In this document: positions 27,805-36,532 of the stretch, one piece after another | Layout: every line of letters starts with the position of its first letter | Position numbering within the stretch: position 1 is the first letter of the stretch | Source: Nostoc sp. UHCC 0702 | Lineage (GTDB): Bacteria > Cyanobacteriota > Cyanobacteriia > Cyanobacteriales > Nostocaceae | Length of the DNA stretch: 64,000 nt | Direction of reading: 5' to 3' | Assembly: GCA_017164015.1 (NCBI GenBank) | Contig: CP071065.1 | Location: forward strand, 124,001 to 188,000 | Made by a program: the position numbers and the translations under genes | Notes under the pieces: model-generated | Seen by the model: only the letters and a program-made list of their open reading frames with translations | What the model was told of the DNA's origin: nothing | Databases searched by the model: none

Positions 27805-28123
27805 AATTTTTTGATAGCGAATCTACTAACCAGATTTACTATGACATTATGCTGTTGGAAATCAAGGTTGAATTGCATCTGGGTTGTATAAGTTGTACTG
27901 AAAGCTTTCAAATCGTTACAAAAATCTCAAATTTAGTTGCTTAAAATATGATTTAGAGAGTACTATGGATATCTGAATGTGGCAGCTATTATGCTCTCCA
28001 ACTCACTAATTAAAATGGAAAGCTTAAAAGTACTCTATCGCTACAATATCCTTGCTACTCTATTCTTATTCTGTTAGCTACCCAAACTCGAATTACTGAA
28101 AAATCAGGGAAGTGCAAAACAGT
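27805..28123. other. Divergent AT-rich spacer, no gene seen
   Basis: About 320 bases between the divergent DUF4360 gene and the membrane protein. There is no repeat or frame of note. AGGGAAG at 28107-28113 is a likely ribosome-binding site for the latter. Confidence 0.45.
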
Positions 28124-28594
28124 ATGGTAATCAAACATCAAGAAAAAATTATTACCCTTTGGATCGTTTTCTTGTTGGGACTTCTTTTTCACAGTCAGTT
28201 GGGATTAATGCCTATTTTTCACGGTCTTAGTGTGGCTGACTCCCAGGCACAAAGCATAGCAGAAGTTGCCCCGATTATGTGGTTAATGTTGGGCTTTTTT
28301 GTGTTCCCGATGGCTGCGATCGTTGCTACTGTGTTTACTGACTCGAGTCGCTACCGAAGAATTCACTTTGGTTTAACAGTATTATATACCGGACTAAATT
28401 TTTGCCATCTTGTTGCAGATTTAGTGGTGCAACCGATCGCTTGGTATCAGGTTGTGCTTATGCTGATTTTGTTCATCATCGGTCTATTACTCAACCTTGT
28501 TTCCTTCCAGTGGATGAAACTTCGGCTGGTTAAAAGACCTCCAAAGAATAAATTATCCCAAAGAGAACAAGAGACAGAATTTATTCAAGAATAA
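28124..28594 (+). CDS. Hypothetical four-helix membrane protein
   Basis: A 156-residue protein from the ATG at 28124 (MVIKHQEK); a GTG four codons upstream is less likely. Four hydrophobic segments are visible: TLWIVFLLGLLFHSQLGLMP, PIMWLMLGFFVFPMAAIVAT, a segment around HFGLTVLYTGLNFCHLVAD, and VVLMLILFIIGLLLNLVS. The charged C-terminus ends RPPKNKLSQREQETEF. I recognise no family. It stands alone, with a good ribosome-binding site. Confidence 0.65.
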   Translation: MVIKHQEKIITLWIVFLLGLLFHSQLGLMPIFHGLSVADSQAQSIAEVAPIMWLMLGFFVFPMAAIVATVFTDSSRYRRIHFGLTVLYTGLNFCHLVADLVVQPIAWYQVVLMLILFIIGLLLNLVSFQWMKLRLVKRPPKNKLSQREQETEFIQE

Positions 28595-28914
28595 TGATCT
28601 ATGGGTAGAGGCATACAGATGTATACTTCTGCTATAGCCAATTTATATGTTGTAAATATTTTTTAAAATGGAATTACACCATACGAGAGATAAACGCTCA
28701 AAAGTTATTAAATAAAGGTTAAAAATTAAATATCTTAGTAAAACTTGTACAACTTATACACCAATCAAACGCTTGGTTAAACACGATTTCTAATCTTAGA
28801 GTGTCATACTAACCTTTATCAGCAAATTGACAAAGTTTAGTGAAATATATGCTTAATAAAGCTTTCTTAACGAGTCCTCGCAAATTGAGTATATCTACAA
28901 CAATCAGTCAATCG

Positions 28915-29025
28915 ATGATGAGTAAGCATTTTTGCCCTAACTGTTCAGATGTTTTACTCCGTCATGTGCGTTTGGGAGAACTTTACTGGCGCTGTAGCTA
29001 CTGCTATGAGGAAATGCCTGTTTAG
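28915..29025 (+). CDS. Small zinc-ribbon protein
   Basis: About 36 residues from MMSKHFCPNCSDVLLRHVRL, ending YWRCSYCYEEMPV. Two CxxC knuckles (CPNC and CSYC) should bind one zinc ion. This type of tiny protein is common in Nostocales, usually as several paralogues of unknown role. An upstream ATG at 28849 or GTG at 28840 would add a basic, Ser/Thr-rich N-terminus that is not conserved in the relatives I recall. The spacer 28595-28914 shows nothing else. Confidence 0.6.
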   Translation: MMSKHFCPNCSDVLLRHVRLGELYWRCSYCYEEMPV

Positions 29026-29590
29026 AAAACGGGGGCGAACGCATCTTATTTACTAATAAAAACTAAGAAGAATTACAAAATGACATAGATAACTGTAAAA
29101 ATTGGTGGAATGATAAGCAAAGTAAATCAAACTTCTTCGGGAAATCTCAATTAGTTTATCTTCATATGAATGAGCAATTCATTAATAAGAAAACAATCCT
29201 ATGAGCAGGTACATAAAAGTATATTTATCTAGAAAATCGATAAATCTTTTATGTGAAATATTCAATTCAAGTTTTGATGTACTATTTTAAGCTAATGCTA
29301 AAACTCTTAGTAAATAGTCGTTATCCATCGCTGCGAGGAACTGTTTATTTTTAACTCCTCGTTTTACACGCTTCTCTTTACCTTCAATTCCCGATCGCTT
29401 AACCTCCCTGACACACGCGACTCAGCTTTTTTTAGTAATTATGTACTATATTTAGATGCGTTCGCCCTGCCCCGTGTACGGGGAGGGAAAACAAAGCGTA
29501 GCTATGGTGGGGTGAGGTTCTTAAGGTTTAATAAGTAATCAAACGGACATGATATCAAGCGATCGCTACCTAATTCAACTATTCCCTGAC
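29026..29590. other. Spacer with a dispersed repeat
   Basis: AT-rich. At 29455-29560 it holds GATGCGTTCGCCCTG, CCCCGTGTACGGGG and a tail ending CGGACATGATATC, related in inverse orientation to 24736-24830. No gene is seen. Confidence 0.5.
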
Positions 29591-30085
29591 TTACACCATC
29601 TCAAACTCTAATTGATGACTTTTGAGAAAATCGTGGGTAAAATGATCCACCACATTTGTATCAGCGAGTTCTAAATTATAAAAATCCACTACATCATGTT
29701 CAAAATATGGCCCAGCGTGCCAAGTTCCCTGATTTAACTTGATAAAGCAATTTCCTGGAATGCGGAAAGCAGCAATTTCATCTAATGCTGGTTCATTCAC
29801 ATCATTATCGGGAGGACAAACTGCAATTAACCAGTCTTTTCCTTCTAAAGAACCTAAACATTGAGTACATTGGACATGACGAGTGATTTGATGGAACTTC
29901 CGCCCTCGCTTGTCCAAGCGCATAATATAAAATCGTGGAGTTCCATTTTGCAAGTTTAATTGGGCATCTTCTGCATCGAAACCTTTCCCATCTTGACTAG
30001 CAAAAATCACCTGCCCATAACGCTGAAAATTTTCTGGTGTAATCCATTCAGCCTGTAATTGTTGCACTGTTTTTGATGTAGTCAT
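29591..30085 (-). CDS. Ureidoglycolate lyase family protein (AllA-like)
   Basis: A 164-residue cupin-like protein of the ureidoglycolate lyase family, which splits ureidoglycolate into glyoxylate and urea in purine (allantoin) degradation. Visible patterns: ITPENFQRYGQVI, HQITRHVQCTQCLGSLEGKDWLIAVCPP (about 65-92) and the metal-site-like GTWHAGPYF near residue 120. Other allantoin-pathway genes are not in the window, so the in vivo substrate is open. It is convergent with nothing nearby and lies downstream of the DoxX gene on the same strand, about 190 bases apart. Confidence 0.8.
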   Translation of the reverse strand: MTTSKTVQQLQAEWITPENFQRYGQVIFASQDGKGFDAEDAQLNLQNGTPRFYIMRLDKRGRKFHQITRHVQCTQCLGSLEGKDWLIAVCPPDNDVNEPALDEIAAFRIPGNCFIKLNQGTWHAGPYFEHDVVDFYNLELADTNVVDHFTHDFLKSHQLEFEMV

Positions 30086-30273
30086 AAATTATTTGGAATT
30101 GTTGAAAATAATTACAGATTATACCAATTTGAAAAAGAATCGCGACTGATGAAAAGCTTAATACGATTACTAGTCAATCTTTCACAATGATGCCAGGAAA
30201 GTTCAAGTCTGGAGACCCACTCACGCGACTGGCTGCAAAATCTAAAATTTAAAATCTAAAATCTAAAATGGTA

Positions 30274-30717
30274 TCACCATTCTAATTCTTTGGGAATGAG
30301 TGACTTAGGAATTAGAGAAGCTTGTTTTTCTTTATCTGAAGGTTTTGTATACCACCAAGCCCAAGCAAGTAAAACTGCTTGCAAAGGAAGTCTGATTACA
30401 TGAACCCAAGGTGAATTTGGTATATGATCAACCTTAATTAGATTCACCGCCATATTGATATTGGCTGGGTAAACGGCAATAAAAAGTACAAACAGTCCCC
30501 AAGCAGCGGCTTGACTTACAGGCGGGACTAATAACCCGATACCACCCAAAATTTCATAAAAGCCACTGAGATAAACTAATCCTAAAGGGTAGGGAAGTTG
30601 CGGCGGCACAATTCTGACATATTGTTCTGGCACAACAAAATGTGTGACTCCAACTATGATAATAGATACTGCAAGGATGACACGGAATAGTTCCTTATTC
30701 TTGTTCATGGGTTTCAC
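30274..30717 (-). CDS. DoxX family membrane protein
   Basis: A 147-residue protein with four TM helices: VILAVSIIIVGVTHFVVPE, GLVYLSGFYEILGGIGLLVP, AAAWGLFVLFIAVYPANINM and a helix around PLQAVLLAWAWWY. The arrangement fits the DoxX/DoxD-like quinone-interacting family, whose members take part in thiosulfate or redox metabolism; small stand-alone ones are of unknown role. The tail ASLIPKSLIPKELEW carries a short internal duplication. Confidence 0.8.
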   Translation of the reverse strand: MKPMNKNKELFRVILAVSIIIVGVTHFVVPEQYVRIVPPQLPYPLGLVYLSGFYEILGGIGLLVPPVSQAAAWGLFVLFIAVYPANINMAVNLIKVDHIPNSPWVHVIRLPLQAVLLAWAWWYTKPSDKEKQASLIPKSLIPKELEW

Positions 30718-30811
30718 CTGATTCTACACTTGCCCTAACTATTTCAGTGTTATCGGTTGGTGTCGGTCTGTCTTCGGTCAATAGTAGGAATATCAATTAT
30801 CAGGCTAGTCT

Positions 30812-31864
30812 ATGATGATAAATTTAACTCGGCGGAGATTTGTTTTGTATGGTTCAGCGACCTTTGCTACTAGCTTATTGCTGAAAGCTTGCAGTAACAA
30901 TCCAACGAAGACATCTACATCCAGCAGCAGTCAAGGGTTTAAAATAGCGATCGCTCTCCCTGGAGTCATCACCGATAAAGCTTGGAATCAATCTGGTTAC
31001 GAGGGAGTCAACTTGGCTAAACAGAAGCTAGGTGCAGACATCGCCTATGTGGAACAAGTCGCACAAGCAGATCAAACAGAAGCCCTAACAGATTTTGCTC
31101 GTAGAGGCTATAATTTGGTATTTGCCCACGGTGGACAATTTGATGCAGCTGTAGAACAAGTGGCTTCACAGTTTCCTAATACATTTTTTGTTGGTGTAAA
31201 TGGTAATCTTAAAGGAGAAAATATTGCCTCTTTACGAATAGACCATCTGCAAGCCAGCTATTTGTGCGGTATTATCGGTGCTTCAATTACAAAATCCAAC
31301 AAAATTGCTTACATTGCAGGTGAAAAGTTTGCAGCAACTGAGGAAGAATTACGGGGATTGGAATTAGGGGCAAAGTCAGTCAAGCCAACTATCCAAATTA
31401 CTTCTACTTTCACAGGTGATTGGAATGATGTTGCTAAGGGGAAAGAGGCTACTCTCGCATTGATTTCCTCCGGTGCAGATGTAATTTATCAATGGTTAGA
31501 TAATGCTTCCGATGTAGTTTTACAAACTGCAAGTGACAAAGGAATTTATGGTTTTGGCAACACTAAAGATCAGTTAGATATCGCCCCCAAAGCCGTATTA
31601 ACGAGTGCCATCAAACGTTTAGATTTAGCAATCAACTACCTGGCAGAACTCGCACAAAGAAAACAACTAAAAGGTCAAATATATACAATTGGGCTAGAAA
31701 AGCCAGAAATATTATATTTAGGTAAATTTGGCACAGCAGTACCAGAAGCAGTCAAACAAAAAGCCCTGAAGACGCAACAAGAAATTATCAATAAAAAAAT
31801 CACATTTGACAACTGTAAAGAAGGTGGTAAAAATACACGCTGTGTGCAAAAAATTACTGCTTAA
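30812..31864 (+). CDS. BMP family ABC transporter substrate-binding lipoprotein
   Basis: A 350-residue periplasmic binding protein of the Bmp/Med/PnrA family, usually binding nucleosides or purines. The N-terminus LTRRRFVLYGSATFATSLL has a twin-arginine-like start and a lipobox (LLKAC, Cys near residue 27), so it is probably a Tat- or Sec-exported lipoprotein. The core shows IALPGVITDKAWNQSGYEGV (about 50-69), LVFAHGGQFDAAVEQVA, and ADVIYQWLDNASDVVLQ. The ATPase of the same transporter type lies 1.7 kb downstream on the same strand, after a Uma2 gene on the other strand. The substrate is inferred from the family. Confidence 0.87.
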   Translation: MMINLTRRRFVLYGSATFATSLLLKACSNNPTKTSTSSSSQGFKIAIALPGVITDKAWNQSGYEGVNLAKQKLGADIAYVEQVAQADQTEALTDFARRGYNLVFAHGGQFDAAVEQVASQFPNTFFVGVNGNLKGENIASLRIDHLQASYLCGIIGASITKSNKIAYIAGEKFAATEEELRGLELGAKSVKPTIQITSTFTGDWNDVAKGKEATLALISSGADVIYQWLDNASDVVLQTASDKGIYGFGNTKDQLDIAPKAVLTSAIKRLDLAINYLAELAQRKQLKGQIYTIGLEKPEILYLGKFGTAVPEAVKQKALKTQQEIINKKITFDNCKEGGKNTRCVQKITA

Positions 31865-32068
31865 ATTATCCAATTAACTCTTTTAAAGTGGTTAGAAAAC
31901 CTCAAAAACGTATCAAAATTTGTGCTTCTAACTTCGTGTCTTAGTGGTAAAAAAAAAGACTTTTCAACCACCCTTTGGGTGAGGCAGTTCCTTATGGGGT
32001 AAACCCCCTTTGAGCAACTGCCCCTTTGTCCAAAACCTTATTCACTGAATCTGATTGCGCGGTCGCAG

Positions 32069-32743
32069 CTATGTGTTTCGCTCATCGGCTGCTTTCAATC
32101 CCTGCTCAAATTCATCAATGGCTAGAATTGAGTCTGAAATTGAAAGGCATTGCTCTAGCAAAGAAATGTCCAATCCTGGTAGTATCTCACTTGTTGCCAT
32201 AGGCTCATACCCATAAGTATCAGGGTAAACGGTAGCTAGCTGGTTCTGAGAATTGTCCCGTAGATGGTACAACTTAAACTGGTTTGTTTCCCAAAACCAG
32301 ACTTCTACAACTCCTAATCTTCGGTAAATTTCTAACTTGCTTATACTGCCACTGGTAACAACTACTTTTATGGCTAAGTCCGGTACTTTTTTCTCTTCAC
32401 CTATGCAGTAACACTCGTCTGGTTCCGCACCTGCTTTTTTGGCTTTGTTTTTAAAAGTAGAACTTCCCATAGGCACAAAACGAATGCGCTTGCTGTAAAA
32501 GAAACGCTCTAACAGCATTCCTAAATTGGTTTTGATTTTTTCATGTCTGATTGATGGCGACACTATCTCTAATATTCCATCTAAATAAGTAACACGGTAA
32601 TGAGAATTGTTTTCTAGCTTGGCTAGTAGCGATTCATAACTTTCCCAACTCACGCCACTGCTAATAAACTTTTCCTCCGGGTCGTCAGTATCACCCAATT
32701 CTGGGTCATCAATTAATTCTTTAAGGCTGCTGACCATTGTCAA
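32069..32743 (-). CDS. Uma2 family protein with substituted active-site glutamate
   Basis: A 224-residue PD-(D/E)XK-like protein of the Uma2 family (DUF820), very abundant in cyanobacteria and of unknown target. It has YRVTYLDGILEIVSPS (about 49-64), EPDECYCIG and the long motif VPDLAIKVVVTSGSISKLE, YRRLGVVEVWFWE. In the usual family motif PDLAIEV the glutamate contributes to the metal site. Here the residue is lysine (K126, AAA instead of GAA), so the nuclease may be inactive. The gene interrupts a BMP-type transporter cluster on the opposite strand. Confidence 0.85.
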   Translation of the reverse strand: MTMVSSLKELIDDPELGDTDDPEEKFISSGVSWESYESLLAKLENNSHYRVTYLDGILEIVSPSIRHEKIKTNLGMLLERFFYSKRIRFVPMGSSTFKNKAKKAGAEPDECYCIGEEKKVPDLAIKVVVTSGSISKLEIYRRLGVVEVWFWETNQFKLYHLRDNSQNQLATVYPDTYGYEPMATSEILPGLDISLLEQCLSISDSILAIDEFEQGLKAADERNT

Positions 32744-32807
32744 TGCTCCTGTTAATTTTGAGGTTTATGTCATGCGTTCGCCCTGTCATGCTACCCCTTT
32801 GTCTTTA

Positions 32808-32984
32808 TCAGGTGAGGGAGATTTTTTTTAGTAGGTTATGTGCTTCTAAAGCTTCCTCAACCAAAATCGCTGTCATTTGGCTTTAAGAACGCCTTTCTTT
32901 GACTGCCAAGCTTTTGATAAGTTCGTAGACCTCATCAGTTAGTACTACGTTGACTCTTCCGCTCATTGTGTTATCTGTGTTCAT
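32808..32984 (-). pseudogene. Ribbon-helix-helix (CopG-like) gene with premature stop
   Basis: The frame reads MNTDNTMSGRVNVVLTDEVY then ELIKSLAVKERRS, a TAA stop at 32883-32885, and continues in the same frame SQMTAILVEEALEAHNLLKK to a TGA at 32808. The two halves together make one 58-residue RHH protein (beta strand RVNVVL, helices around ELIKSLA and SQMTAILVEEALE). The stop replaces the leucine expected in the S-L-S turn, which one base change explains (TTA to TAA). Such proteins serve as antitoxins or small DNA-binding repressors. It lies upstream of the Uma2 gene on the same strand. Confidence 0.7.
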
Positions 32985-33354
32985 GACTCTACCTCATGAT
33001 ACGCTTTGTGATGACTAGTTTCAGCCCTATTTCACGCCCTTTTTCTCATGTTTTTAGTCCCAAAAGCAAACTTCTAGATTGATGCGATGTCCTCACTTTT
33101 TGCCCCTAGAGTGGTGGCTACACCTTGTTCTCGTTACAATGCTCAAATTCTTGCTAAACAGCGATCGCACCATCCTAGGATCTTGTATACTTTGTTTACT
33201 TATGTGAGCTTATTTAGCAATAAGTTATTTTACAGCACTTTGCAAGTAAATGAAGTACACCCCGCCCCTAATCCCCAGAGGGGGCCCCGAGTTCCCCAAC
33301 CCTCATCGAAAAAGATTTAGTTTCAGGTTGAATATGATCGTTTGTCTCTACAAC

Positions 33355-33481
33355 TATAGGACTCATATTTGATTTTTGAACAAAACTCAGTACACCTTTA
33401 TTCCTTCTTCCCAGTCCCCAGTCCCCAGTCCCCAGTCCCTTACCTCTACGAGTGATTCAGAAATCAAATCGGATTGCTATA
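33355..33481. mobile_element. MITE-like element, family A copy 4
   Basis: 127 bases, ends TATAGGACTCATATTTGATT and (complement of the right end) TATAGCAATCCGATTTGATT. The centre carries CCCAGTC heptamers. It is the reverse complement of 45085-45211 with a single base difference. Confidence 0.85.
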
Positions 33482-33586
33482 TGAGCTTCATCTCGGCCAA
33501 ACCCAATCTTTTTGTCTGACTTTTGCAAGAGGTCTATTCTTCGAGATACTGTGTAATATAAAATTTATAAAAAAATTAATCCAAAA

Positions 33587-35065
33587 TTGACCTATTTACG
33601 CTTAGACAACATCACTAAATCCTTTGGCTCATTTATCGCCAACGATAATATTAGCCTGAGCATTGATACTGGTAAAATTCATGCTATTTTAGGCGAAAAT
33701 GGAGCAGGTAAAACCACTTTAATGAAGATTATTAGTGGTTTATATCAACCCGATCGCGGTCAAATTTATATTGAAGAACAACCAGTGAAAATTGCTGATT
33801 CCCATGAAGCAATTAAACTAAAAATCGGTATGATGCACCAACACTTCATGCTCATACCCCAGTTGACTGTTACAGAAAATATTATCCTGGGAATAGACAA
33901 TCATTGGCGTTTGAATCTCCATCAAAAACAACAAAAAATAGCCGCGTTATCCCAAGTTTATGGCTTAGAAGTTGACCCTGCTGCCAAAGTAGAAAATTTA
34001 CCAGTAGGTGTACAACAGCGTGTAGAGATTCTCAAAATTCTCTACCGCCAAGCTAAATTGTTGATTCTGGATGAACCCACAGCAGTATTAACACCAACAG
34101 AAGTCGAATCATTAATTGCTATCTTGCGCCAATTAGCGGCTGCTGGCAACACAATTATTTTTATCAGTCACAAGTTAGAGGAAGTTATTAAACTCTGCGA
34201 TACCATAACAGTATTACGGCGGGGAAAAGTAGTAGGAACGACCACAACCGCAGAAGCAACACCTCAGCAATTAGCAGAATTGATGGTGGGGCGTGAAGTG
34301 GCTTTACATATACAAAAATCACCTTTATCGCCAGGAAAGATTACATTATCGGTGCAAAATTTGCAAGTTACAGATAATCGGGGTGTTCTCGCTGTCCGCA
34401 ACTTATCTTTTGATTTGCGGGCGGGGGAAATTCTGGGAATTGCTGGTGTTGATGGCAATGGACAGCGAGAATTAGCTAATGCAATCACGGGTTTAGAAAG
34501 TATTAAACAGGGAAAAATTGAGTTTGGAGATTCTTCTTTAAACAGAAAGATTATTGGTTACATTCCTGAAGATAGGCAAAAAATGGGTTTGGTGTTACAA
34601 TTTAGCATCGCCCAAAACTTGATTTTAAAAGCTTTTAAAAAGTCGCCGTTTTGCCGCCATTTTTTATTACAACCAGAGGCGATTATCAATCATGCTAAGT
34701 CTGCAATGCAAGAGTTTGATATCCGGGCGACGGGAGAAGATATCAAAGTCAGTCAGCTTTCAGGGGGAAATCAACAAAAAGTAGTGTTAGCGCGGGAACT
34801 TGCAGGAAAACCGAATTTAATTGTAGCCATGCAACCAACAAGGGGGCTAGATGTGGGTGCAACTCAAGCAGTACACTCTCGATTGTTAGCAGAACGCGAT
34901 CGCGGTGCCGCAATATTGTATATTTCTACTGAGTTAGAAGAAATAATGGCAATGAGCGATCGCATTGCCGTAATCTACAGGGGTGAGTTTGTCGCTATTT
35001 TAGATGCACAGACAGCGACAGTTGAGGAAATTGGTTTATTGATGGGTCAAGGATTAAAAAAATAA
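33587..35065 (+). CDS. BMP-type (nucleoside) ABC transporter ATPase, two fused NBDs
   Basis: A 492-residue double nucleotide-binding-domain protein of the sugar/nucleoside importer class (YufO/RbsA-like). NBD1 has Walker A ILGENGAGKTTLMKI (about 34-48), the signature LPVGVQQRVEILK and Walker B LLILDEPTAVLTP. NBD2 has the degenerate Walker A GIAGVDGNGQRELANAI normal for this class, the signature SQLSGGNQQKVVLARE and a substituted Walker B LIVAMQPTRGLDVGATQAVH (usual xxxAxxPTRGLDxG). No ATG fits before Walker A, so the start is TTG at 33587. It should work with the BMP lipoprotein at 30812. The two permease genes that normally follow are absent from the window. Confidence 0.9.
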   Translation: MTYLRLDNITKSFGSFIANDNISLSIDTGKIHAILGENGAGKTTLMKIISGLYQPDRGQIYIEEQPVKIADSHEAIKLKIGMMHQHFMLIPQLTVTENIILGIDNHWRLNLHQKQQKIAALSQVYGLEVDPAAKVENLPVGVQQRVEILKILYRQAKLLILDEPTAVLTPTEVESLIAILRQLAAAGNTIIFISHKLEEVIKLCDTITVLRRGKVVGTTTTAEATPQQLAELMVGREVALHIQKSPLSPGKITLSVQNLQVTDNRGVLAVRNLSFDLRAGEILGIAGVDGNGQRELANAITGLESIKQGKIEFGDSSLNRKIIGYIPEDRQKMGLVLQFSIAQNLILKAFKKSPFCRHFLLQPEAIINHAKSAMQEFDIRATGEDIKVSQLSGGNQQKVVLARELAGKPNLIVAMQPTRGLDVGATQAVHSRLLAERDRGAAILYISTELEEIMAMSDRIAVIYRGEFVAILDAQTATVEEIGLLMGQGLKK

Positions 35066-35542
35066 AATAGCTGAAGTAGAAACAAGCCTCAAACCCATGC
35101 AGGGTAAGGGAAATACACCCAATGTTCAGAAATAGCCCAAACCGAGATATATAGCTGGGGACTGGGGACACTTCGACAAGCTCAGTGCATCGCTGGGTGA
35201 AAAGCCTTTTTGTGTCTAGGTTTTATCATCTGTTGATGTCCTAACCACCTTGGCTATTGCTATATCAAGAAACTAAGCAACATGATGTCAAAGTGTTTCT
35301 GTATATAAATTTGAGGCTAGTTTTGGGGTATTTTTTGTCTAAGACATTTTTGTAGGGTGCGTACTGCTAATGGTTCGCTCAAACCTTGACTTTTACCTTG
35401 TTGGTAGCGCCCACCACAGGGTTCAATAAAAATGTTTTTTCATCCAATCTTGAACGCAAATTGTCCGTAAATTTGAATTTTAACAGATAGTTGATTTAGT
35501 TGAATATCTGATCAGCAATAATTAGAGAATATCAAAACTTCT
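35066..35542. other. Spacer where permease genes would be expected
   Basis: About 480 bases of repeat-like sequence, including GGGACTGGGGAC at 35157 and CTTCGACAAGCTCAGTGCATCG at 35170, a motif also seen near 45950 and 51130. No permease fragment could be read in any frame. Confidence 0.5.
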
Positions 35543-36523
35543 ATGTTTAAACTACTCAAATTCGTTAGTATTTGTCTGATTACCACCTGTTTGCTATTTT
35601 CTTGTTATCCTTGGACACCAACCGAATTAAAACGCCCTCCCTTGAAAGTACAATTTGCATCTTTTGTTGGAGAATATCCAGGCATCATTGCTCAAGAGAA
35701 AGGATTCTTCAAAGCCCAAGGGGTAGATGTGGAACTAATTCATAAACGATACACCCAATTGGAAAGAGCAAATTTCAGTGCGGGTAAGTATGATGGTACT
35801 ACAGCGTCCTTGGGAAGTTTTATCATCTTAAGTACCACAAATTCTGATATACAAGGCGTGATGATTATAGATGAATCGACAGGAGCAGATGTAGTAGTAG
35901 CCCAATCACAAATTAAAACCGTTGCTGACTTGAAAGGGAAAAAACTAGGTACAAATCTAGGCGGTTTTAGCGAAGTTTTTGTGACTGAGATGTTGAAAAC
36001 TGCTAACTTAACCAGTGATGATGTGAACTTGGTTAAATTAGAGCCTTTAGAAATTCCTCAAAGCCTGAAAAATAATGTTATTCAAGCCGGACACACTTGG
36101 CAACCCTATCTTTCTGAAGCTATTAAATTAGGAGGACATATCCTATTTACCAGTAAACAAACCCCTGGCTTGATTTTAGATATGATTATCTTTCGCAATG
36201 ATACAATCCGCGATCGCCCTGAAGACATTCGTGCATTTGTCCGAGGATGGCTGGAAGCCGCTACCTACTGGAAAGCACATGTTCAGGAAGGAAACGCCAT
36301 CATCAGCAAAGCGTTAAAAATTCCTAGCAATACACTCTCTCTGGAGGGAGTAAAGCTAACTGATTTAGCTGAAAATCAAAAATTATTTCAATCTAGCAAT
36401 CCTAATTCTATCTACAAAGCTGCCAAGATATATGCAGACTTTTTTATTCGCTCTGGAAACGTCACCCGCATGCCTGAGTTAAAAAGTTTGTTCAATTCTT
36501 CGTTCTTGAATCCTCCCTCCTAG
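35543..36523 (+). CDS. NMT1/SsuA-like ABC substrate-binding lipoprotein
   Basis: A 326-residue periplasmic binding protein of the nitrate/sulfonate/thiamine-precursor class. The signal peptide has a lipobox (CLLFSC, Cys near residue 21). The core shows VQFASFVGEYPGIIAQEKGFF and GVDVELIHKRY, typical of the NMT1/THI5 fold, then VADLKGKKLGTNLGG. No ATPase or permease of this class is nearby. The gene is followed after nine bases by a membrane diguanylate cyclase on the same strand, which suggests the binding protein delivers a signal rather than cargo (inference). Confidence 0.82.
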   Translation: MFKLLKFVSICLITTCLLFSCYPWTPTELKRPPLKVQFASFVGEYPGIIAQEKGFFKAQGVDVELIHKRYTQLERANFSAGKYDGTTASLGSFIILSTTNSDIQGVMIIDESTGADVVVAQSQIKTVADLKGKKLGTNLGGFSEVFVTEMLKTANLTSDDVNLVKLEPLEIPQSLKNNVIQAGHTWQPYLSEAIKLGGHILFTSKQTPGLILDMIIFRNDTIRDRPEDIRAFVRGWLEAATYWKAHVQEGNAIISKALKIPSNTLSLEGVKLTDLAENQKLFQSSNPNSIYKAAKIYADFFIRSGNVTRMPELKSLFNSSFLNPPS

Positions 36524-36532
36524 TTTAAAGCC

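Larger units (their letters stand above)
32744..33586. other. Spacer with a broken RHH gene and a MITE
   Basis: Contains the minus-strand ribbon-helix-helix remnant at 32808-32984 and the family A element at 33355-33481. The short plus frame at 33087-33320 shows no family resemblance and ends in a CCCAGAGGGGGCCCCGAG repeat. Confidence 0.55.

Noticed and set aside
33087..33320. 77-codon plus-strand ORF between the RHH remnant and the MITE
   Set aside because: No family resemblance, and its tail is a GGGGCCCCGAG repeat that recurs near 54985.
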